This document shows positions 1-7,155 of a DNA stretch of 16,658 bases, piece after piece. A model generated the notes under the pieces. That model did not search any database. It saw nothing but the letters and a program-made list of their open reading frames with translations, and was not told the DNA's origin. Position numbers and translations under genes: made by a program. The DNA is from Clostridium sp. UBA4746 (GTDB lineage Bacteria > Bacillota > Clostridia > Clostridiales > Clostridiaceae): NCBI GenBank assembly GCA_002403785.1, contig DHIM01000318.1, forward strand, positions 1 to 16,658, in the 5' to 3' direction. Each line of letters opens with the position of its first letter. The first letter of the stretch is position 1.

Positions 1-1
1 C

Positions 2-796
2 GTTGGATGTTCAAGGTCTATAAACATAATAAAAAAAACGGCTCCAGTTAAGCAAACGGACACAATTAAGAAGAAGGCCCTAATTAAGCAAACTGTTCCA
101 GTTAAACCTTACGGTAAGAGCATCCCAGTCTTAATGTACCACTCAATTACATACGAAAAAGGTAATCCCATTTGTATTCCTATTGAAACGTTTAAGGAAC
201 AAATGAGATATCTAAAAGATAACGGTTATCATACTATAACGCTTATGGATTTATATAAGTACCTTATGAGGCAGAAGGCAATACCTGAAAAATCTGTAGT
301 TCTTACTTTTGATGATGGATATGAAAATAATTATACTGCTATGTTCCCCGTTTTAAAGAACTTTGCTTTTAAAGCAACAATTTTTGTTATTACTTCTAAT
401 ATTGATAAATATCATAGATTTCTGACATCTAAACAACTTTTAGAAATGGACAAATATGGTGTTGATATAGAAAGCCATACCGTAAATCATAATAATTTAA
501 AAATGCTTTCTAAGGATAAGCAACTAAAAACGTTAATTCAATCTAAAAAAGATCTGAAAAAAGTATTAAATAAAGAAATAAACTTCTTTGCATACCCTTA
601 TGGTAGGTACAATAAAAATGCTATTGAGGCTGTAAAAGAAGCTGGTTACACAATGGCGTTCACCACTGATGATAGTTGGGCCTCTAAAAATGATGGTATA
701 CTTTCCTTGCATAGGGTAGATATAAATCTTTTTCGCGACATGAATGCCTTTATAACTGGAATTTCTAATCCTAATTATAAATCATTAGCTCAATAA
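2..796 (+). CDS. Polysaccharide deacetylase (NodB-type carbohydrate esterase), 5' partial, probable lipoprotein
   Basis: Metal-dependent deacetylase acting on N-acetylated cell-wall or exopolysaccharide sugars outside the membrane. The frame is open from base 2, so the gene starts upstream of the window; the first internal ATG (134) lies inside the conserved IPVLMYHSI strand and cannot be the true start. The first visible residues are VGCS, which fits the end of a lipobox with the Cys as lipid anchor, followed by a roughly 35-residue Lys/Thr-rich linker. Counting from the ATG at 134, the NodB motifs are TFDDGY (58-63, Asp60 and Asp61), SHTVNH (His115 and His119, metal ligands), YPYGRYN (154-160) and LHRVD (192-196, His193). 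All catalytic motifs are present, so the enzyme is probably active. About 264 codons are visible. The family is clear; the exact polysaccharide is unknown. The lipoprotein call rests on three residues at the window edge. Confidence 0.93.
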   Translation, partial: VGCSRSINIIKKTAPVKQTDTIKKKALIKQTVPVKPYGKSIPVLMYHSITYEKGNPICIPIETFKEQMRYLKDNGYHTITLMDLYKYLMRQKAIPEKSVVLTFDDGYENNYTAMFPVLKNFAFKATIFVITSNIDKYHRFLTSKQLLEMDKYGVDIESHTVNHNNLKMLSKDKQLKTLIQSKKDLKKVLNKEINFFAYPYGRYNKNAIEAVKEAGYTMAFTTDDSWASKNDGILSLHRVDINLFRDMNAFITGISNPNYKSLAQ

Positions 797-881
797 AAAA
801 GATACTCTATCCCAAAATATCTGTAAAAATACAGGACTTTTAAATGTTATAGTCATGTTTTTCTCCTTTTAATAAAAAAAT

Positions 882-926
882 AAACGAGACCTTTAGCGCA
901 TTAAAAATACGCTAAAAGTCTCGTTT
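882..926 (-). terminator. Hairpin with A-tract on the left: minus-strand terminator, possibly bidirectional
   Basis: Arms 882-898 and 910-926 pair over 17 bp with one C/T difference, loop 11 nt. The run of A at 871-881 becomes a U-tract when read on the minus strand, so it fits a terminator for leftward transcription (the nearest leftward gene ends at 1212). The rightward side has only a short TTTT, so termination of the deacetylase gene here is less certain. Confidence 0.65.
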
Positions 927-937
927 CGCATTTTGCG

Positions 938-974
938 GATATTGCCAAGTTTTCACTAATATGTTGACAATATC
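938..974. repeat. Inverted repeat, 11-bp arms
   Basis: GATATTGCCAA (938-948) and TTGACAATATC (964-974) are complementary at 10 of 11 positions with a 15-nt loop. No U-tract follows, so it is not a typical intrinsic terminator. It lies just right of the 882-926 hairpin. Role unknown. Confidence 0.45.
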
Positions 975-1078
975 TAATAAACTACTCCATTTTATCTTAG
1001 TTATTATTATTATTATATGTTTCCTATACCATAGTTTATATTTAAATACCAGTTATTTACAAACGCTCATTAATATAA

Positions 1079-1128
1079 CCTCAATGTAAATGTAACACGA
1101 ATGCTATTGAGTTACATTCACATTGAGG
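1079..1128. repeat. Long inverted repeat, 18-bp arms
   Basis: Arms 1079-1096 and 1111-1128 are complementary at 17 of 18 positions around a 14-nt loop. It lies downstream of the minus-strand ORF at 1212-1544 and could protect a 3' end or help termination, but there is no clear U-run on either side. A perfect 10-bp palindrome, CTAACGTTAG, follows at 1163-1172. Confidence 0.55.
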
Positions 1129-1211
1129 ATCATACTCTAATTTATGTGCTTTGGCTATATTGCTAACGTTAGGGTTACATTCGCCCCAATATTTAATAAA
1201 TATTTACCTAT

Positions 1212-1544
1212 CTACGTCCAATACCACATAAAACAATTTATATTATCTATAGACAATTTAAAATAATTCCATGAAACATTGTTCCAAATCCATAAATAAG
1301 CATAATTATTTTTTAGTAATATTGGTACTGACCAAAATTCTGCACCGTTATTCAACCAAAAATACGTATATTTATTCATACAGTTATTAATAGTTGATGA
1401 ACTAAAAATATTTGTACCAGGTATTTTTGTATTACCAACAGCTTTTGCTTTATATATTGACGGAATAAAATTAGGAGCTGTCCAATATAATGGTCCTTTC
1501 GTTGAAGGCATACTAACCTTTGGTAGACAATCACATCTATACAT
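1212..1544 (-). CDS. Hypothetical Trp/Asn/Tyr-rich protein, 110 aa
   Basis: I do not recognise this protein. Support for a real gene is a good ribosome binding site, GGAGA, with a 7-nt gap before the ATG at 1544, and a protein-like composition. It is rich in aromatic residues and Asn, with a dense aromatic stretch in the last third (for example YLWIWNNVSW), has a CDC motif at residues 4-6, and has no evident signal peptide or long hydrophobic segment. The alternation of aromatic and polar residues suggests beta structure; that is a guess. It stands alone: the deacetylase points the other way and the asparagine synthetase remnant lies divergently upstream. Inverted repeats occur on both sides (1079-1128 downstream, 1569-1620 upstream), the latter about 25 nt before the start codon and so able to act as operator or leader hairpin. 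Confidence 0.55.
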   Translation of the reverse strand: MYRCDCLPKVSMPSTKGPLYWTAPNFIPSIYKAKAVGNTKIPGTNIFSSSTINNCMNKYTYFWLNNGAEFWSVPILLKNNYAYLWIWNNVSWNYFKLSIDNINCFMWYWT

Positions 1545-1568
1545 TACTATTCTCCATATAAATTATTA

Positions 1569-1620
1569 TATATTAGTATATGAATGTAAGTTTAGAAATT
1601 TACATTTATATACTAATATA
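1569..1620. promoter_or_regulatory. Long imperfect dyad in the leader of the Trp-rich gene
   Basis: Arms 1569-1589 and 1600-1620 are complementary at 20 of 21 positions with a 10-nt loop. It ends about 25 nt upstream of the minus-strand start codon at 1544, within or next to its promoter. It could be an operator for a dimeric regulator or an RNA hairpin in the leader. No clean -35/-10 pair could be assigned because the area is almost all A and T. Confidence 0.45.
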
Positions 1621-1730
1621 ATATAGATATAAAATTAAAAACAGGTTTCCAGCTGAGATATTGTTACTGGGATTTCAACTATCAATTAAAAGAAATGCAA
1701 AATAATAATATAAGTGATAAAGTATTTTGA

Positions 1731-2191
1731 ATCAGTCAGAATATCTTTGGTCCAAGTTATTACTACTACCTATTATGCAGTCTTGGAGATCGTATGGAAA
1801 TGGCACATAGTGTAGGAGGTAGAGTTCCATTCTTGGATCACAAGTCAGTAGATGTTACTACTCTTCCAGCGTCTCTTAAGATACGCAATATGACTGAGAA
1901 GTATATTCTCCGTGAGGCAGCTCGCCCTGTTATAACTGATACGGTTTATAACAGAAAAAGCATCCTTTTGTTGCACCACCCTCTATTAATAATATAGAGG
2001 ACCCAATGTTTACATTTATGCATGAATACATTGGTGATAATTTGGATGAATTGCCATTCTTTGATAAGGATAAATTTAGCACTCTTCTTAATAATATTAA
2101 AAAGAGTCCACTACAAGAAAGAGGGGAAACGGATGCACTAATAATGACAATTGGAAGTCTCAGCTCCACAAAAATGATAACGAGCAAATAA
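1731..2191 (+). pseudogene. asnB: Asparagine synthetase (glutamine-hydrolysing), decayed C-terminal fragment
   Basis: Remnant of the synthetase domain of AsnB, which makes asparagine from aspartate with glutamine and ATP. The stretch from 1782 reads LGDRMEMAHSVGGRVPFLDH, a hallmark of the family, and continues through LPASLKIRNMTEKYILREA. The frame breaks at about 1957-1960, where one base has been lost in an A-run (AGAAAAAGC): the first frame stops at 1997, while the next frame resumes with HPFVAPPSINNIEDPMFTF and continues to 2191. The N-terminal glutaminase domain and ATP-binding region are absent; a stop at 1728-1730 precedes the recognisable part. Only about 150 of the roughly 600 residues usual for this family remain, and no start or ribosome binding site is visible. 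It cannot make a functional enzyme. Confidence 0.9.
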
Positions 2192-2242
2192 AATGCAAAA
2201 ATACTTGTGGACATCTGTGAATTTACATCGCTATTAATTATA

Positions 2243-2271
2243 TTGGGTGAAAGTCTTTGTGTAAGTACTAT
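2243..2271 (+). promoter_or_regulatory. Possible sigma-A promoter for the FAD/Rieske gene
   Basis: TTGGGT (2243-2248), 17-bp spacer, TACTAT (2266-2271), about 70 nt before the ATG. The match is moderate and AT-rich flanks offer alternatives. Confidence 0.3.
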
Positions 2272-2341
2272 TAATAATATACATATTTTTGGTTATATAA
2301 ACACAAAATAAATCAATTATGTAAATGAAGGGAGTAAATTT

Positions 2342-3907
2342 ATGAATGGGAAAAATAATATATGTATTAATAATATTTTAACACCAAAATCTTATTGGCT
2401 TGATTCAACGAATGAAACAAACTATCCAACTTTAGAAAAAGACATTAAAGTTGATATAGCAATTATAGGAGGAGGTATTACAGGAATTACAACCGCTCTC
2501 CTCTTAAAAAATGAAGGTTACAAAGTTGCATTAATTGAAGCAGATAAAATAGTTCAGGGAACTACAGGCCATACTACGGCTTATATTACTTCACAACATG
2601 ATATAATATATAGTAATTTAATCAAAAGTATGGGAATTGAAAAAGCTAAGCAGTATGCAGATGCCAATGAAGGTGCCATAGATTTTATAGAAAAGATGGT
2701 AAAAAAATATAATATTGATTGTGATTTTTGTAGGTTACCTGCATATATCTATACAACAGATGAAAGCTATACAGATACTATCAAGGCAGAAGCGAAAGCC
2801 GCTAAAAGCCTAGGGATAAAAGCTAAATATATTGAAGAACTGGATTTGCCATTTGCAATAAGGGGTGCACTATGTTTTGAAAACCAAGCTCAATTTCACC
2901 CTAGAAAGTACCTCCTTAAAATTGCAGAAAACATTTCTGGTAATGATAGTCAAATATATGAACATACAAGAGCTGTAGATATAAAACATGATAATTTATA
3001 TACTGTAATAACAGATACAGGCTTTAAAGTAATAGCTTCAAAAGTTGTTTTAGCTTCACATTTCCCTTTTTATGATGGTTTGGGGTTATATTTTGCAAGA
3101 CTTCGCCCACAAAGGTCATATGTAATATCTGCAATAATAAAGGATGAATTGCCAAAGGGCACATTTGTAGATGCAGGAGAAGCAGGTTGGTATTTTCGTT
3201 CACAAAATTATAAGGATGGTCAGATGATAATAATTGGTGGTCAAGAGCATAAAACTGCTCATGGTGGTGATATGATTAAACATTATGTTAATTTAAAAAA
3301 TTATGCTGAAAAAAACTTTAATGTTGAAAAGTTTTTGTATAGATGGTCAACTCAAGATTACATAACATTAGATGGTGTACCATATGTAGGCAAGCTTACT
3401 TCTTCATCAGAAAATATTTACGTTGCTACAGGTTATGGTGAATGGGGCATGACAAATGGAACAGCTGCTGCCAATATTCTAAGGGATATTATAGTTAAGG
3501 ATGAAAGCCCTTATCAAGAGGTATATGATCCGTCACGTAATACTTCAGCTGATGGAATTAAGAACTTCTTTAAGGAAAATTTTGATGTTGCAAAGCAGTT
3601 AATAAAAGGTAAACTTCACGTTGGGCAATATAATTTCGACTTAAAAAATGATGAGGGAAAGATAATAGAGATTGATGGAGAAAGATATGGGGCATATAGA
3701 GATAAAAATGGTGAGTTGCATATAGTTGATATAACATGTACACATTTAGGTTGTGAACTAAAATGGAATAGTGCAGAAAAATCTTGGGATTGCCCTTGTC
3801 ATGGATCAAGATTTACTTTTGAAGGTGATATTATAGAAGGTCCAGCTGTTAGCAGGTTAAATCACTACAAAGAAAGTAATAATACAATTGATTCAAATAT
3901 AATTTAA
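2342..3907 (+). CDS. FAD-dependent oxidoreductase (DAO family) with C-terminal Rieske [2Fe-2S] domain
   Basis: Probable cytosolic flavoprotein that passes electrons between a substrate and an attached iron-sulfur cluster. Residues 38-70 form the Rossmann dinucleotide fold (GGGITG at 43-48, Glu66 at the end of the second strand), followed by GTTGHTTAYITSQHD, typical of glycine/D-amino-acid oxidase-like DAO proteins. The flavin domain ends with a GYGEWGMTNG segment near 370-380. The last 100 residues are a Rieske domain: Cys466-x-His468 and Cys484-x-x-His487 are the cluster ligands, and Cys471 and Cys486 are placed to form the disulfide seen in bc1-type Rieske proteins. The start is set by AAGGGAG 7 nt upstream. 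At 521 residues it has the length usual for this two-domain architecture. The substrate is unknown. It is a single-gene unit ended by the hairpin at 4038-4089. Confidence 0.92.
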   Translation: MNGKNNICINNILTPKSYWLDSTNETNYPTLEKDIKVDIAIIGGGITGITTALLLKNEGYKVALIEADKIVQGTTGHTTAYITSQHDIIYSNLIKSMGIEKAKQYADANEGAIDFIEKMVKKYNIDCDFCRLPAYIYTTDESYTDTIKAEAKAAKSLGIKAKYIEELDLPFAIRGALCFENQAQFHPRKYLLKIAENISGNDSQIYEHTRAVDIKHDNLYTVITDTGFKVIASKVVLASHFPFYDGLGLYFARLRPQRSYVISAIIKDELPKGTFVDAGEAGWYFRSQNYKDGQMIIIGGQEHKTAHGGDMIKHYVNLKNYAEKNFNVEKFLYRWSTQDYITLDGVPYVGKLTSSSENIYVATGYGEWGMTNGTAAANILRDIIVKDESPYQEVYDPSRNTSADGIKNFFKENFDVAKQLIKGKLHVGQYNFDLKNDEGKIIEIDGERYGAYRDKNGELHIVDITCTHLGCELKWNSAEKSWDCPCHGSRFTFEGDIIEGPAVSRLNHYKESNNTIDSNII

Positions 3908-4037
3908 GGTATGTTAGAGTAAGTCCAAATGTATTACAATTCCTAATTGATACTTTTGACATTAAACCAATAAGCAATCCAGAGATGATTTAAAGCAAAT
4001 ATTAGGATAACAATATCAATACTAAAGTTTTAGTTTA

Positions 4038-4089
4038 AAAATAAGCCACTGCTAAATGAATTTCAATCCATTTAACAGCGGCTTATTTT
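4038..4089 (+). terminator. Intrinsic terminator after the FAD/Rieske gene
   Basis: Arms 4038-4058 and 4069-4089 pair over 21 bp with two wobble-type differences and a 10-nt loop, followed by TATATTTTCTAGTTTTG. The stem begins with AAAA, so it may also act leftward. Confidence 0.8.
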
Positions 4090-4176
4090 ATATTTTCTAG
4101 TTTTGTAACTTCAATCATATTCTAACATCAAACAGACGCCTACAGTTTCCATTTTAACATGAATAAATATTTAAAT

Positions 4177-4230
4177 TGTGATTCAAATCATATCTATGAC
4201 ATTTAATTTTAAGTACAACTAGTGTATAGT
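4177..4230 (+). promoter_or_regulatory. Ferredoxin upstream region: CRP/FNR-like dyad and possible -10
   Basis: TGTGATTCAAATCATA (4177-4192) is an imperfect dyad (TGTGAT against TATGAT) of the size bound by Crp/Fnr-family regulators. TATAGT at 4225-4230 is a plausible -10, with a poor -35 (TTTAAT) 17 bp upstream. The dyad centre lies about 46 bp before the -10 start. Binding is inferred only from shape. The stretch 3908-4272 otherwise holds only the 4038-4089 terminator. Confidence 0.3.
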
Positions 4231-4272
4231 AAATGATTAGAAAAAATGATTTAGGTAAAGGAGATTTGTACT

Positions 4273-4497
4273 ATGAAAGGTTTTGTGGGTAAAGATGCTT
4301 GTATCGGATGTGGTTTATGTGAGGGAATTTGTCCAGAAGTTTTTAAGAAAGAGGAAGATGGTAAAGCAAGTGCATCAGAAAATGAAATTTTGGAAATAAA
4401 CTCACATAATAGAGATACACTAATTTTAAGCAATAGAGGGATGTGTGATAGTAGAATTATTAAAAATTTAGAATTTAATTCTATTTATAAATTTTAA
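4273..4497 (+). CDS. Ferredoxin, [4Fe-4S] type, with atypical C-terminal half
   Basis: Small electron carrier. The N-terminal 25 residues are textbook ferredoxin: Cys10-x2-Cys13-x2-Cys16-x3-Cys20-Pro in DACIGCGLCEGICPEVF, followed by the acidic DGKA turn. In mono-cluster ferredoxins the fourth cluster ligand lies near residue 50 in a Cys-Pro context (such as SCPVxAI). Here the corresponding part is unlike the family: the only later Cys is Cys58, in RGMCDSR, not followed by Pro, and the tail runs on to 74 residues, longer than the roughly 60 expected. Neither of the other two forward frames restores the consensus, so a single frameshift does not explain it. The start is supported by AAAGGAG 10 nt before the ATG. 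It may be an expressed variant or a decaying copy; cluster assembly is doubtful. Confidence 0.8.
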   Translation: MKGFVGKDACIGCGLCEGICPEVFKKEEDGKASASENEILEINSHNRDTLILSNRGMCDSRIIKNLEFNSIYKF

Positions 4498-4502
4498 GAA
4501 TT

Positions 4503-4542
4503 GTAAATGAAGCTCTGAGGGATGACTTGGAGCTTCATTTAC
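4503..4542 (+). terminator. Perfect 13-bp hairpin after the ferredoxin gene
   Basis: GTAAATGAAGCTC (4503-4515) and its exact complement (4530-4542) with a 14-nt loop, starting 5 nt after the ferredoxin stop codon. The following bases (GTGTAGC) are not a U-tract, so it may protect the 3' end rather than terminate strongly. Confidence 0.55.
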
Positions 4543-4560
4543 GTGTAGCAATATCTTAAA

Positions 4561-4602
4561 TAAAATAGAAAGCTTTCGGGATACCGTTAGATTTCTATTT
4601 TA
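4561..4602 (-). terminator. Terminator of the YczE-like gene, overlapping its stop codon
   Basis: Perfect 11-bp arms, TAAAATAGAAA (4561-4571) and 4592-4602, loop 20 nt. The right arm contains the TAA stop of the minus-strand gene. Read leftward the stem ends in TTTCTATTTTATTT, giving a U-rich tail. The gene and its terminator are therefore fused end to end. Confidence 0.65.
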
Positions 4603-5268
4603 AGCTCCTAAAGCTACATCTTCTTCACTTTCATCTTCAACTTGATCTTTAACAATAGCATTTACAAACTTTTCTCCATATGGAAGGCAAAATTGTATGC
4701 ATGGACCTGTTAACAATGCAGATATTATTGTACCTATACCAAATATTCCGCCGAGTGTAAAGCCTATTATTAAAAAGCTAACATCTAATGCCATACGAAT
4801 CCAACGATATTCTAAATTAGTTTTATCTTTTATTATAAATGGAATAATATCATTTGGTGCAACACCTAGATTACTTGCTGCAAGTATAGAAAATCCAATT
4901 GCAATTAGGACACAGCCGAATACAACTAAAAGTATTTTTATACCAATATTTAAAGATGCAATTGGAAAAAATGAAACAGCCTTTACTCCAAGGTCAATAA
5001 TGGGTCCTACTCCAACCACGCATATAATTGTTCCTATTTTTATACGAGCTCTTTCAACTAGAAGTATTATGCAAAACAATACAAATAAAATAATCATATT
5101 AGCATTTCCAGGTGTTTTCTTTAATAAAAATGCTAATCCTTGAGTGAATAGGGTAAATGGATCGGAACCAATATTAGTTTTTAAAAACAAGGCTACTCCA
5201 ATCTGGATTATACTCATTCCTGTAAAAAATAGAATTAGTCTTTTAATTAAATTTAGTTTTTTAGTCAT
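4600..5268 (-). CDS. YczE/YyaS/YitT-family integral membrane protein
   Basis: Polytopic membrane protein of 222 residues with about five to six hydrophobic segments (near 8-30, 55-72, 78-98, 105-130, 158-178 and 180-195). Family-type features are FLKTNIGSDPFTLFTQGL near residues 28-45, LGVAPNDIIPFII near 133-145 and GTIISALLTGP near 178-188. Members are widespread in Firmicutes and some are linked to export or immunity, but the function of this one cannot be read from sequence. The tail after residue 205 is strongly acidic (DQVEDESEEDV), presumably cytoplasmic. The start is set by AAAGGA 9 nt upstream of the ATG at 5268. It lies 174 nt downstream of the DUF3231 gene on the same strand, far enough to have its own promoter. 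Confidence 0.82.
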   Translation of the reverse strand: MTKKLNLIKRLILFFTGMSIIQIGVALFLKTNIGSDPFTLFTQGLAFLLKKTPGNANMIILFVLFCIILLVERARIKIGTIICVVGVGPIIDLGVKAVSFFPIASLNIGIKILLVVFGCVLIAIGFSILAASNLGVAPNDIIPFIIKDKTNLEYRWIRMALDVSFLIIGFTLGGIFGIGTIISALLTGPCIQFCLPYGEKFVNAIVKDQVEDESEEDVALGA

Positions 5269-5314
5269 ATTTTTTATCCTTTTCTTTATATTTTTTATGG
5301 GGCAATGTTTTTCT

Positions 5315-5346
5315 TAGCATACGAAACATCATTTTTGCTTATGCTA
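5315..5346. promoter_or_regulatory. Dyad in the leader of the YczE-like gene
   Basis: TAGCATA (5315-5321) and TATGCTA (5340-5346) are perfect 7-bp arms around an 18-nt AT-rich loop, 47-78 nt upstream of the start codon. Operator or leader hairpin; role unknown. Confidence 0.35.
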
Positions 5347-5442
5347 CACCTATAAAATTAGTTTCACCACTTAAAAATAACTAACATTCCACGTATGTCG
5401 GCGCTCCTGACACTATTCACCATATAAATTGAAATCTCTTCT

Positions 5443-6450
5443 TTAACTACACCTCTGCGGAACTTCCATTTGTGGAGGCTCTTCCATCCATTTATGATCA
5501 ATCATTATTTGACCACCCTTTTTAGCATAATCAAATATACTTTTTGAAATGTTTGCAAGTTTAACATGTAAATCACTTCTCATACTAAAAGATGTACCCA
5601 ACGCATTGTAGCCTAATGCTGATCTAGATATTAAATTGGTTATAGACATCATAAGTTTATCTGAAAAACATATTTGAGTAGAATCTGTAGCGTTACCTGC
5701 CCATGGACTTCTCGGAGCTTGGATATCACTTTGTAATAATAAAGCACTTAATTCAGTAACAATTTTTTTTGATAACTCTTTACCGTCTAAGAAATGTTTT
5801 TTAACTTCACTTTCTTTTGAAACTTGTGCAAATCCTGTCATCAACTGCATGCCAAAAATGTTGGTTTGTATAGCTTCATTAATATACCCAACCTCAATTG
5901 TATTTAATGTGCGTTTATCAGAAAAAAGGCTAATTCCACTTATGTATTTTTTGTCTTCAATAAATTCTACCTGTTTGGGCATATTTACATATGGTGAGCT
6001 TGCAAGTACTCCTTTTTCCAATAAATAGTTTGTTGTCATAACATAATATTTATAAGAAACTTCTGAGTTAAGCTTAAATATATCCTGAACTTCTTTCATA
6101 AACGACATAGATATATTTACTGCTCCATGACCTAAATTTAATTTCATCATTTCGCGAAGAAACATTATATTAAAAATGTCATCAAATAGAGGAAGAGATT
6201 CTTTTACAGAATCTATTTCATTGAAACCCATCGGAATAACTGACTTTTCCGCATTAAATATATTTATAATTTCACTTTTTATATTTTGTCCTTCATTTGC
6301 GTAGGAAGCTAATATATTTTGAGCCTCTTTATCGATAGTTTTATCTTTAAAAAGATCATTCATTACTAACATTCCTGTAGTTGACATATAAGTCATCCAC
6401 AATGTACCTAATTCAGTTGAAGTTAATTGTATTTTTGCTTCGGTTGTCAT
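5443..6450 (-). CDS. DUF3231 family protein, two tandem repeats
   Basis: Protein of 335 residues, the usual length of the Firmicutes DUF3231 family, built from two similar helical halves. The first half starts with LTSTELGTLWMTYM (9-22) and contains IPMGFNEID; the second starts around residue 180 with LNTIEVGYINEAIQTN and contains TDSTQICFSDKLMM. Each half ends in a helical region, the last with DYAKKGGQIMIDHKWMEEPPQ, which is characteristic of the family. Members are common in spore-formers and are predicted to have a ferritin-like or coat-protein-like helical fold; no enzymatic role is established. No signal peptide or membrane segment is seen. The start is set by GAAGGG 8 nt before the ATG at 6450. 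It is followed by the YczE-like gene after 174 nt, but co-transcription is not shown. Confidence 0.88.
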   Translation of the reverse strand: MTTEAKIQLTSTELGTLWMTYMSTTGMLVMNDLFKDKTIDKEAQNILASYANEGQNIKSEIINIFNAEKSVIPMGFNEIDSVKESLPLFDDIFNIMFLREMMKLNLGHGAVNISMSFMKEVQDIFKLNSEVSYKYYVMTTNYLLEKGVLASSPYVNMPKQVEFIEDKKYISGISLFSDKRTLNTIEVGYINEAIQTNIFGMQLMTGFAQVSKESEVKKHFLDGKELSKKIVTELSALLLQSDIQAPRSPWAGNATDSTQICFSDKLMMSITNLISRSALGYNALGTSFSMRSDLHVKLANISKSIFDYAKKGGQIMIDHKWMEEPPQMEVPQRCS

Positions 6451-6600
6451 TTAAACCCTTCTTTCTATGATAATAATAGGAATATATATATGAAATTCTT
6501 ATGTTTAGAATATATATAGTTCCAACTCATATATATTAATTTTACTAATTTATAAACATCCTACTATAGTTCAGAAGACCTTGAAAAGGAGTGAAATCAT

Positions 6601-6627
6601 ATGACACAATTCGGATTCTATCTTTAA
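6601..6627 (+). pseudogene. Eight-codon ORF with strong RBS: possible relic of a DmsB-like gene start
   Basis: AAAAGGAG sits 9 nt before an ATG that encodes only MTQFGFYL before TAA. This peptide resembles the N-terminus of DMSO-reductase-type ferredoxin subunits (MTQxGFYFD, then a CxxC cluster motif), but the cluster motif does not follow in any frame. Just upstream, a frame reading YYSSEDLEKE and ending in TGA at the RBS could be the tail of the preceding gene of such an operon. It may equally be a short leader peptide. Confidence 0.3.
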
Positions 6628-6692
6628 TCATAAACACACTCCATATTATAATTTAAGAACCAAGTTATTAGATTGTATCACAAGATTTTAAC

Positions 6693-6712
6693 AATATTCT
6701 TAAATATTCTTA
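6693..6712. repeat. Tandem 10-mer, two copies
   Basis: AATATTCTTA occurs twice head to tail. It is short and AT-rich, so it may be chance. Confidence 0.3.
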
Positions 6713-7106
6713 AACATAACCCAAAAATAACGAATGTAACACAACTATAATGAACTGATTCCTGTCATGGACTATCCCCCCTTAAGTAGATACGAAACTA
6801 AAAAGTAGTGTAGACTTGTCGTTTTTCGTTGTTTTATAAGATTAAAGTAAATTTAAAATGATTATTAGAACAAAATATCGAATTATTTTGCTTTAATATA
6901 AAATTTAGAAGGAAAATGATAGCAAGTTGTAGAAAGATTGTTAGTAGTATGGTTAAGAAATATAATGGCAAGTAAGATAATAGGTTGAGTATAAAATTGA
7001 AACTAAAACATGAACTCGTTTGGAGTAGAAAAGAGAAAGAGTGAAAGAGGGACAAATAATTTTATATGATATATTGCATGGGTTTTATTAGCTTCATAGT
7101 AACATT

Positions 7107-7126
7107 ACAAGGTCTTAATGCCTTGT
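7107..7126 (+). promoter_or_regulatory. Dyad ACAAGG-N8-CCTTGT before the 216-residue gene
   Basis: Perfect 6-bp arms separated by 8 nt, ending 29 nt before the start codon at 7156. A weak promoter (TTGCAT, 17 bp, TAGTAA) lies just upstream, so the dyad would be near the transcription start and could be an operator. Confidence 0.35.
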
Positions 7127-7155
7127 GAACGAGATATATAAAGGGGTGTTGTAAA

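Larger units (their letters stand above)
6451..7155. other. 705-nt gap without an intact gene
   Basis: Holds the leader of the DUF3231 gene (AT-rich, no clear promoter hexamers), the tiny ORF at 6601-6627, a tandem 10-mer at 6693-6712, and an area at 6765-6815 (CATGGACTATCCCCCCTTAA) that recalls the terminal repeat of IS3/IS150-type elements but has no partner end in view. From about 6840 to 7050 the plus strand is unusually purine-rich, which creates a hydrophobic-looking but unsupported ORF on the other strand. No conserved protein was recognised in any frame there. Confidence 0.5.

Noticed and set aside
1000..1020. TTATTATTATTATTAT microsatellite
   Set aside because: Short trinucleotide run, expected at this base composition.
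1930..2214. 94-codon minus-strand frame
   Set aside because: Antisense to the asparagine synthetase remnant and without translation signals.
4697..5143. 148-codon plus-strand frame
   Set aside because: Exact antisense shadow of the YczE-like membrane protein gene.
6765..6815. End of an IS3/IS150-type insertion sequence
   Set aside because: Only a loose resemblance to one terminal repeat; no partner end and no transposase nearby.
6834..7055. Open frame on the minus strand encoding a very hydrophobic 73-residue protein
   Set aside because: It is the complement of a purine-rich tract, has no ribosome binding site, and its Leu/Phe/Ile composition is what such a tract gives by chance.
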